Assembly: GCA_013336025.1 (NCBI GenBank)
Contig: JAAXUM010000139.1
Span: 1-5,561 of the forward strand
Source: Chlorobiaceae bacterium
GTDB taxonomy: Bacteria; Bacteroidota; Chlorobiia; Chlorobiales; Chlorobiaceae
Length of the DNA stretch: 5,561 nucleotides
Direction: 5' to 3'
The notes under the pieces were generated by a model. The model was not told where the DNA came from. It did no database searches and saw only the letters and a list, made by a program, of their open reading frames with translations. How positions within the stretch are numbered: position 1 is the stretch's first letter; every line of letters starts with the position of its first letter. The position numbers were made by a program, and so were the translations under genes. This document shows positions 1 to 5,561 of this stretch, one piece after another.

Positions 1-1293
<1,293 letters not shown>

Positions 1294-1301
1294 TTATTGA
1301 T

Positions 1302-1316
1302 TGACGCTGTACGTCA
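1302..1316 (-). other. Small inverted repeat in metY leader
   Basis: On the minus strand TGACG and CGTCA flank a TACAG loop, giving a perfect 5-bp hairpin that ends 20 nt before the metY ATG. It has no downstream T-run, so it is not an intrinsic terminator. Seven bases within it, ACAGCGT, are also the exact complement of ACGCTGT at the 5' edge of riboswitch helix P1 (1498-1504). It may therefore be part of the expression platform. This is weak evidence taken alone. Confidence 0.3.
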
Positions 1317-1364
1317 CGAGAAAAGAAATCTGACGGGGAATAAAGAGAACGAAGGGCGAAGAGC

Positions 1365-1394
1365 GGTATGAAAATGCAAAAAGGCATGCATACC
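1365..1394 (-). promoter_or_regulatory. Candidate expression-platform hairpin of the SAM-I riboswitch
   Basis: On the minus strand GGTATG (1394-1389) is perfectly complementary to CATACC (1370-1365). Inside them, ATGC and GCAT can extend the helix past a small C/TTT internal loop and close on a CTTTTT loop. The first three bases (GGT, 1394-1392) are also the outer end of the P1 3' strand, so this hairpin and full-length P1 compete. It lacks a trailing U-tract, so it is not a textbook terminator. The switching role is inferred. Confidence 0.3.
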
Positions 1395-1502
1395 ATCATC
1401 TCTCCCGGCCAGTAATCCGGGATGGAATTGGCACCAATCATATTGCAATGACGGTTGCCAAGGCTTCTCAGGGCCAGTCCCTCCACCTTTCTCGATGACA
1501 GC
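1392..1502 (-). ncRNA. SAM-I (S-box) riboswitch aptamer upstream of metY
   Basis: The minus strand carries the S-box core in order: ATCGAGAAAGGTGGAGGGAC, then TGGCCC, GAAGCC, GGCAACC, and then GGTGCCAATTCC followed by AGAGATGA. Helix P1 can form between GCTGTCATC (1502-1494) and GATGATGGT (1400-1392), nine pairs including G-U. P3 is formed by CCGTCAT with ATGATTGG around a TGCAAT loop (one bulge). P4 is a perfect 6-bp stem, TCCCGG (1422-1417) with CCGGGA (1408-1403). Members bind S-adenosylmethionine and normally switch methionine genes off when SAM is abundant, which fits metY 110 nt downstream on the same strand. No strong intrinsic terminator is visible between aptamer and ATG, so the mode of control is unclear. 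The family assignment is very secure from the conserved core. Confidence 0.95.
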
Positions 1503-1507
1503 GTAAA

Positions 1508-1536
1508 ATATTAAAAAGAACATATATCCGCATTAA
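1508..1536 (-). promoter_or_regulatory. Candidate sigma70-type promoter of the riboswitch-metY transcript
   Basis: On the minus strand a TAATAT box (1513-1508; four of six matches to TATAAT) lies 17 nt after TTAATG (1536-1531; three of six matches to TTGACA). Transcription would begin near 1501, at the first pairs of riboswitch helix P1, which is the main argument for this choice. A better -35-like hexamer, TTGACT (1568-1563), has no convincing -10 at normal spacing. The surrounding DNA is AT-rich, so chance matches are easy. Confidence 0.3.
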
Positions 1537-1572
1537 TCTACAACAGGGAATAGTATTTTACAAGTCAACTTC

Positions 1573-1588
1573 CCTGCCGGAGCGCAGG
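1573..1588 (+). other. Hairpin just upstream of rsmB, overlapping the only SD-like sequence
   Basis: CCTGC (1573-1577) and GCAGG (1584-1588) form a 5-bp stem around CGGAGC. The 3' arm runs into AGGAA (1586-1590), the only Shine-Dalgarno-like stretch ahead of rsmB, and AATCTATTTTT follows. It could mask the ribosome site or act as a weak terminator-like stem. No function is demonstrated and a 5-bp stem can arise by chance. Confidence 0.25.
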
Positions 1589-1608
1589 AAATCTATTTTT
1601 ATGACCTT

Positions 1609-2949
1609 ATGAATGCACGAGAAGCTGCCCTCAAGGCATTGCAGACGCTTGAACCCGGCAAGGAAAAATCAGACCGGATAGTACACGCCATACTCGACAG
1701 GGCAACCATGAACAGACAAGACCGGGCGCTGACCACAGAGCTGGTAAATGGTGTCCTGCGAATGCGCAGGAAGATCGATTTTATTATTTCAAAATTCTAC
1801 CACCATCGGTTTGAAAAAGCAGCCCCTGTTCTGCAGAATATCCTGCGGCTCGGCGTCTATCAACTGCTCTTTCTGGAAAAAATCCCTGACTGGGCTGCGG
1901 TCAGTGAATGTGTGCATCTTGCAAGAAAGTACAAGGGTGAGCGTATGGCAAAACTTGTCAACGGTGTTTTGAGAAAGATCACCCCTGAAAAAGTACTGCT
2001 GGATGAGTGGCTGAAAGCATGTGATGATATGGAGCGACTTTCGGTGCAATACTCCCATCCAGAGTGGCTGATCGATCGATGGAGCGCCGTTTATGGCATG
2101 GAACCCACTCTTGTTGCCATGAAGTACAACAACCAAGCCCCCCTTTTCGGATTCAGGATCAATACATTGAAACAAACACCCGATGAATTCTTTGCCGATC
2201 CTGTACATTCATCCTTTCCTCAGGAAAGGTGCATGACTGGAAATTTTTTCCTCTCAAAAGAGTTCTCTGGGTTTGAAGCCTGCCTGAAACAGGGAAAGCT
2301 GACTGTTCAGAATCCCACACAGGGTCTTGCATGCCTGCTGCTCAACCCCGAACCAGAAAGCAGGGTCATTGATCTGTGTGCTGCACCGGGAGGCAAAGCC
2401 ACGTTCCTGGCTGAACTGATGCAGAACAGGGGATCAATCATCGCCGTTGATCGATCAAATGAAAAACTCGAAAAAACCAGACAGCATGCTGAAGCGCTCG
2501 GTATTACGATCATCACAACCATCAGTGCCGATGCCCGATCATTTGTTCCGGAAAAAATCGCCGAGGCAGTGCTGCTTGATGCGCCATGCACAGGAACCGG
2601 AGTTTTGCAGAAACGCGCCGAACTCCGCTGGAGACTCTCTGTAAAGATGCTTCAGGAGCTGGTAACACTCCAGAGAGAACTGCTTGACCATGCCGCTTCG
2701 ATATTGCCGGTAAACGGAATTCTGCTCTATGCAACCTGCTCGATAGAGCCGGAAGAAAACGAGTTGCAAATAGAAGCTTTTCTTCGTCGTCATCCGGAAT
2801 TTTCTATAGACACATCTTTCGGATCTCTCCCTGAACCGTTCAGGATGAGCGTGGCTCAAAAGGGTTCAATCCTTACCCTTCCGGGAGAGCATCCCGGATT
2901 TGACGGAGGATTTGCTCAACGGTTACGAAAAAACGCACTGCAGGCATGA
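1609..2949 (+). CDS. rsmB: 16S rRNA (cytosine-967-C5)-methyltransferase RsmB (Sun/Fmu)
   Basis: A cytoplasmic SAM-dependent enzyme that methylates C5 of cytosine 967 in 16S rRNA during small-subunit maturation. At 446 residues it has the usual RsmB length. Residues 1-130 form the NusB-like RNA-binding domain (AREAALKAL, DRALTTELVNGVLR, ILRLGVYQLLFLEKIPDWAAVSE, with RMAKLVNGVLR at 112-122). The Rossmann methyltransferase domain follows: motif I VIDLCAAPGGKA (253-264) for SAM, AVDRS (279-283), motif IV DAPCTGTGVLQKR (324-336) with Cys327, and motif VI LYATCSIEPEEN (373-384) with Cys377, the expected catalytic nucleophile. The C-terminal FDGGFAQRLRK closes the fold. The ATG at 1609 gives a canonical N-terminus and no in-frame start is evident just upstream, but spacing from AGGA (1586-1589) is long. 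It overlaps xerD by ATGA and diverges from metY, with the riboswitch between them. The NusB-like half separates it from RsmF-type enzymes. Confidence 0.97.
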   Translation: MNAREAALKALQTLEPGKEKSDRIVHAILDRATMNRQDRALTTELVNGVLRMRRKIDFIISKFYHHRFEKAAPVLQNILRLGVYQLLFLEKIPDWAAVSECVHLARKYKGERMAKLVNGVLRKITPEKVLLDEWLKACDDMERLSVQYSHPEWLIDRWSAVYGMEPTLVAMKYNNQAPLFGFRINTLKQTPDEFFADPVHSSFPQERCMTGNFFLSKEFSGFEACLKQGKLTVQNPTQGLACLLLNPEPESRVIDLCAAPGGKATFLAELMQNRGSIIAVDRSNEKLEKTRQHAEALGITIITTISADARSFVPEKIAEAVLLDAPCTGTGVLQKRAELRWRLSVKMLQELVTLQRELLDHAASILPVNGILLYATCSIEPEENELQIEAFLRRHPEFSIDTSFGSLPEPFRMSVAQKGSILTLPGEHPGFDGGFAQRLRKNALQA

Positions 2950-3860
2950 AGCCTCTCAATAAACCTTACTCGATCTATCTTGAGAATTTTCTGAACCATC
3001 TGTTGATCGAACGGAATTTTTCGGGAAATACAAGAGTATCGTATCGCAACGACCTTCATCGCTTCCTGCTCACCGTGCAGGATGCCATGAAGCCGATTGC
3101 ATCTGTCACAGCCACCGATATCCGGCAGTTTATCAGCGAACTTCACGAAACAGGACTTGAACCCGCAACAATTGCACGAAACATTTCCGCGATTCGCTCC
3201 CTGTTCCGGTTTCTTGTCATCGAACATCTGCTTGAGTCAAATCCCGCTGAAAACGTTCACCAGCCAAAACAGGCAAAAAACCTCCCTGCCGTCCTGACGG
3301 TTGAAGAAACCCTCCGGTTGCTTGAAGCTCCACTGCTGCAGAATCCGCCGGGAAAATATCTCCTGCGGGACAAGGCTATCCTCGAGTTTCTTTACGCAAC
3401 CGGCGTAAGGGTAAGTGAACTGACTGAGCTGCAGCAACAGAGCCTTTTTCTTGAAGCTGGTTTTGTAAGAATATTCGGCAAAGGATCAAAAGAGCGTCTT
3501 GTCCCGATCGGTCACTCGGCCATAAACTGCATCAACCGGTACCGAACGGAACTGCGTACAGGGCTCGTCAACAGAAACTCGCACGACCACGTTTTCCTCA
3601 ATGCAAGAGGAATAAAACTCTCGCGCATGGCAATTTACTCGATGGTGCAGGAGTATGCGATACTTGGCGGTATAGAAAAAAAAATAAGCCCCCATACTCT
3701 CCGGCACACCTTTGCAACGCATCTCCTTGAAGGCGGAGCGGATTTACGCGCCGTTCAGGAAATGCTCGGGCACAGCTCCATCCTCGCAACACAGCTCTAC
3801 ACGCATATCGACCGATCCTTTATCAAGGAGGTCCATAAAACGTTTCATCCGAGAGGGTAA
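2946..3860 (+). CDS. xerD: Tyrosine recombinase XerD-type (XerC/XerD family)
   Basis: A site-specific recombinase that, with a partner Xer protein, resolves chromosome dimers at dif near the terminus. It has 304 residues, normal for Xer proteins and shorter than most phage integrases. Residues 8-95 form the SAM-like core-binding domain (YLENFLNHLLIERNFSGNT, then NISAIRSLFRFL). The catalytic domain has the full set: Arg155 in ATGVRVSEL, Lys179 in FGKGSKERLVPIG, His250 and Arg253 in SPHTLRHTFATHLLEGGADL, His276 in MLGHSS, and Tyr285 in TQLYTHID. These positions keep the spacing of E. coli XerD (148/172/244/247/270/279, each shifted by 6 or 7). The C-terminus (FIKEVHKTFHPRG) looks more like XerD than XerC, but the distinction is not certain. 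Its ATG overlaps the rsmB stop as ATGA, implying translational coupling. Codons near residue 245 contain an A9 run (3676-3684). No dif-like site is visible here. Confidence 0.92.
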   Translation: MKPLNKPYSIYLENFLNHLLIERNFSGNTRVSYRNDLHRFLLTVQDAMKPIASVTATDIRQFISELHETGLEPATIARNISAIRSLFRFLVIEHLLESNPAENVHQPKQAKNLPAVLTVEETLRLLEAPLLQNPPGKYLLRDKAILEFLYATGVRVSELTELQQQSLFLEAGFVRIFGKGSKERLVPIGHSAINCINRYRTELRTGLVNRNSHDHVFLNARGIKLSRMAIYSMVQEYAILGGIEKKISPHTLRHTFATHLLEGGADLRAVQEMLGHSSILATQLYTHIDRSFIKEVHKTFHPRG

Positions 3861-3877
3861 GGAACTGCGTGCCACAC

Positions 3878-4387
3878 TCAGTGATTTTTAAGCCACTCTG
3901 CAGCGTCAATGTTTTCATTTTCAGCCGCAACGCGCATATCTTTCATCGCTCCGGTCGTATCCTTCATCTGGTATTTCACTTTCCCTCGTGAAAAGAGAGC
4001 GTTGCTATAGGAGGAACGGATATTGACCGCCTCATCAAAATCTGCCAGAGCCTTCTCAAACTCATGCAGCTCAACATAGGCAAGCCCGCGATGGTAGTGT
4101 GCTCGTGCACAATCACTGGTTATCTCCAACTTTTTTGTATAGTCGGCAATTGCCTCCCGATAACGCTTGAGCTTATAGAGGGCCTTGCCCCGTGCCAGAT
4201 AGGCATCGAAATTCCGGGGATCCAATGCTATAGCCTTGTCAAACGTCGAAACCGCCTCAGTGAATGCGCCATTGGCATAGTACTCTTCACCTGTTCTGAT
4301 TATTTTTTTTCCCTCTCCGGCTGAGCCCGCATTGAAAAAAAAGAGCGATAAAAAAATAACCGCTAATGACAGAGACATTTTATTCAT
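3878..4387 (-). CDS. Exported tetratricopeptide-repeat (TPR) protein
   Basis: A small protein of 169 residues from the chosen ATG at 4387. Residues 1-23 form a Sec signal peptide: a lysine at position 3, a hydrophobic core (LAVIFLSLFFF) and a GSA cleavage site before GEGKK. The rest is about four TPR units at roughly 27-59, 61-93, 95-127 and 129-161, with TPR marks such as YYANGAFTEAVSTFDKAIAL, ARGKALYKLKRYREAIADY, HRGLAYVELHEFEKALADF and SRGKVKYQMKDTTGAMKDM. TPRs are protein-docking scaffolds, so a periplasmic or envelope-associated adaptor is likely, but the partner is unknown. An in-frame GTG at 4408 would add seven residues and leave only 5 bp after the DUF2721 stop. I prefer the ATG because it gives a standard signal peptide. 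No Shine-Dalgarno supports either. It is probably co-transcribed with the DUF2721 gene and ends 17 bp from the converging xerD. Confidence 0.85.
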   Translation of the reverse strand: MNKMSLSLAVIFLSLFFFNAGSAGEGKKIIRTGEEYYANGAFTEAVSTFDKAIALDPRNFDAYLARGKALYKLKRYREAIADYTKKLEITSDCARAHYHRGLAYVELHEFEKALADFDEAVNIRSSYSNALFSRGKVKYQMKDTTGAMKDMRVAAENENIDAAEWLKNH

Positions 4388-4413
4388 CAGAATAGAAAAT
4401 TTGAACACCGTTT

Positions 4414-4914
4414 TCAGGACAAGGGTTTTTCAAGAATCAGATGTTTTTTCTCATGACTGCGCAGCTCGATTTTCAGAGCAGCAAGGGTAAGATTCACATC
4501 AAAGAGAAAAAAGACCAGCGAAAAAATCAGACAGAACATACTCACAATAAAAATACCCGAAACAATAAGCGGAATATCCAGATTGACAAGCACTGAAAGA
4601 AAGAGAAGAATAATAAGAAACGATGCACCCAGACAGGTCATGCAGGCAAGAAGAATCGAGATTCTGATATAGCGGGCACGCTTCCAGAGAATCGCTACTT
4701 CGCTGTTGATTCTCATGACATACGATTCAGGATTGGATTCGAGATCATGAAGCAGCAATCGTGAACGATCAATGATACGGCCAAGTCTGTTCGTCATGGT
4801 CAGAAGAAGAAGACCAAGACCTGAAATAAGTATCATAGGCCCGATAGCCGTCTGTAATACCGGAACAAGTTCTTTGATAGAGTTAATGGAAGATGAGATG
4901 AGAAAAACAGGCAT
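4414..4914 (-). CDS. DUF2721-type integral membrane protein
   Basis: A 166-residue hydrophobic protein. Residues 18-50, with AIGPMILISGLGLLLLTMTN followed by RLGRIIDRSR, resemble the N-terminal signature of the DUF2721 family (a membrane helix ending in a TNR-L-RI-DR-R motif), recognised from memory. Predicted membrane helices lie at about 18-40, 84-109 and 113-139. A charged stretch rich in Arg and Glu (43-83) sits between helices 1 and 2, and a basic tail (KIELRSHEKKH) is at the end. No catalytic residues are evident and the family has no assigned function that I know of. The frame can be extended to a TTG at 4959, adding 15 residues, but that stretch contains a TATACT box resembling a promoter, so the ATG at 4914 is preferred. 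No Shine-Dalgarno is visible. The secreted TPR gene follows closely, suggesting an envelope-located pair. Confidence 0.8.
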   Translation of the reverse strand: MPVFLISSSINSIKELVPVLQTAIGPMILISGLGLLLLTMTNRLGRIIDRSRLLLHDLESNPESYVMRINSEVAILWKRARYIRISILLACMTCLGASFLIILLFLSVLVNLDIPLIVSGIFIVSMFCLIFSLVFFLFDVNLTLAALKIELRSHEKKHLILEKPLS

Positions 4915-4950
4915 AACATCACGTAATAAAAAATTGATAAAAACGAACAA

Positions 4951-4979
4951 AGTATACAATACACATCTTTTCTGAGCAC
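4951..4979 (-). promoter_or_regulatory. Candidate promoter for the DUF2721-TPR unit
   Basis: On the minus strand TATACT (4956-4951; five of six matches to TATAAT) is preceded at 17 nt by GTGCTC (4979-4974), which matches TTGACA poorly (three of six). Transcription would start near 4944, about 30 nt before the ATG at 4914. The -10 is good and the -35 is weak, so an activator might be needed. The palindrome at 5003-5018 would then be centred near -66. Confidence 0.3.
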
Positions 4980-5002
4980 CCCTGTTTATTTGTTCCGCGA
5001 TT

Positions 5003-5018
5003 TCCCGACATGTCGGGA
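5003..5018. repeat. Perfect 16-bp palindrome (TCCCGACATGTCGGGA)
   Basis: The two 8-bp arms, TCCCGACA and TGTCGGGA, are exact reverse complements with no spacer. It is a GC-rich island in AT-rich intergenic DNA. It could be an operator for a dimeric regulator, a hairpin in the transcript from the upstream EEP gene, or one copy of a dispersed intergenic palindrome. No T-run follows on either strand, which argues against a simple intrinsic terminator. Confidence 0.6.
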
Positions 5019-5261
5019 TTCAGGACTCCTCTCATTCAAACAGCGATCCACAATAAGTTAAAAAGCTCTTCCTTTCATCATGGTTGCAATAAATTAACAC
5101 AATCCCCCGATTCCGGAACCTTACCATTCAGGTAAAACAACTCGTCAATCTTTGTCCTGAAACATAACTTCACGATAAAAACATATGGCCATGAAACCCT
5201 TATACTTATATAAAATAATAACTTGCCACTAAAAAAATCAGTACAGGAAAAAACCTCCCGG

Positions 5262-5283
5262 AAACGCCAATACTGCCAGGCGC
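5262..5283 (-). terminator. Weak candidate terminator after the EEP-family gene
   Basis: On the minus strand, about 18 nt after the stop codon, CGCC (5282-5279) pairs with GGCG (5268-5265), plus a possible G-U pair outside, around a 10-nt loop. TTT follows immediately and a longer T6 run comes further on, after GGGAGG. The stem is short, so intrinsic termination here would be inefficient. Confidence 0.3.
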
Positions 5284-5301
5284 GACAGCACAACCATACC
5301 G

Positions 5302-5561
5302 TCAGGTTTCTGCAACAATTCCGGAAAGGTAGTCGATTCCAAAATCGGTTCTGAGTTCAAGCCACATCGGCAGATGATCCGACATCTGATAGGTACGCCA
5401 CTCACGATAAGTCACCTTCGGGTTTTTTATCTTTCCGGTATAGTACTGCTCATCTTCACCTCCGGGGTCATCGCTGCCCTCACGAAACACATACCTGAAA
5501 TAATCAAAGATTCCGGCATTGCCTACATCAACTGCTGTAGACCCACGCTTTTCACCCTCAG
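5302..5561 (-). CDS. Endonuclease/exonuclease/phosphatase-family protein, C-terminal fragment
   Basis: Only the last 85 codons and the TGA stop are in the window. The frame runs open to the window edge, so the start lies outside. The fragment ends in YQMSDHLPMWLELRTDFGID, whose SDH-LP motif is the metal-site Asp-His pair found near the C-terminus of EEP-fold hydrolases (exonuclease III, DNase I, inositol-phosphate phosphatases and others). Upstream are an aromatic stretch (GIFDYFRYVF) and an acidic stretch (EGSDDPGGEDEQYY). The EEP fold cleaves phosphodiester or phosphate ester bonds, but the substrate cannot be told from this end. The N-terminal catalytic Asn and Glu, and any signal peptide, cannot be seen. 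It is on the same strand as the DUF2721-TPR unit but separated by about 390 bp, so probably not in its operon. Confidence 0.8.
   Translation of the reverse strand, partial: EGEKRGSTAVDVGNAGIFDYFRYVFREGSDDPGGEDEQYYTGKIKNPKVTYREWRTYQMSDHLPMWLELRTDFGIDYLSGIVAET

Larger units (their letters stand above)
4915..5301. other. AT-rich intergenic region with no supported gene
   Basis: About 390 bp separate the EEP-family gene from the DUF2721 start. I see the palindrome at 5003-5018, a candidate promoter at 4951-4979, and a very AT-rich patch at 5199-5221. A short open frame on the minus strand (5078-5293) has an implausible composition (many Trp, Cys and Phe, no motif) and I do not accept it. No tRNA, repeat array or IS end is visible. 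Confidence 0.6.

Noticed and set aside
2946..3860. Phage or integron integrase, implying a mobile element
   Set aside because: Length, catalytic spacing and coupling to rsmB fit a housekeeping Xer recombinase. No attachment-site repeat, tRNA or phage gene is present.
3861..3885. Possible bidirectional terminator between converging xerD and the TPR gene
   Set aside because: Only a 3-4 bp stem (ACTG/CAGT or CAC/GTG) can form before ATTTTT, too weak to support.
5078..5293. Minus-strand open frame of 71 codons between the EEP gene and DUF2721
   Set aside because: It has unlikely amino acid composition (Cys/Trp/Phe-rich), no ribosome site, no recognisable motif, and lies over AT-rich intergenic DNA.

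Overview
The window looks like chromosomal DNA from a moderate-GC bacterium, most likely a green sulfur bacterium (Chlorobi) or a close relative. I infer this from general protein character, weak Shine-Dalgarno signals and a SAM-I riboswitch ahead of metY. No ribosomal or photosynthesis gene is present to prove it. Both ends of the window cut through genes.

Layout. Positions 1-1281, minus strand: metY (O-acetylhomoserine sulfhydrylase), missing only its last few codons. Its leader (1282-1502) carries a clear SAM-I (S-box) riboswitch. Positions 1609-3860, plus strand: a two-gene unit of rsmB (16S rRNA m5C967 methyltransferase) and a XerD-type tyrosine recombinase, overlapping by ATGA. Positions 3878-4914, minus strand: a probable two-gene unit of a DUF2721 membrane protein followed by a secreted TPR protein. 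Positions 4915-5301: AT-rich intergenic DNA with a perfect 16-bp palindrome. Positions 5302-5561, minus strand: the C-terminal end of an endonuclease/exonuclease/phosphatase-family protein.

The genes form three unrelated units. metY makes homocysteine from O-acetylhomoserine and sulfide and is switched by SAM, the end product of its pathway. rsmB and xerD are housekeeping genes for ribosome modification and chromosome dimer resolution. The DUF2721/TPR pair is an uncharacterised envelope module.

The most striking observation is that metY is a compositional mosaic. The first ~230 codons and the riboswitch match the rest of the window, but from about position 600 down to 1 the reading frame continues with almost exclusively G/C third positions, as if from a high-GC organism. 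This is either an intragenic recombination event or a chimeric assembly at a contig end. I did not find a wholly new system. The open questions are the mosaic metY, the unresolved riboswitch expression platform and the DUF2721/TPR pair.
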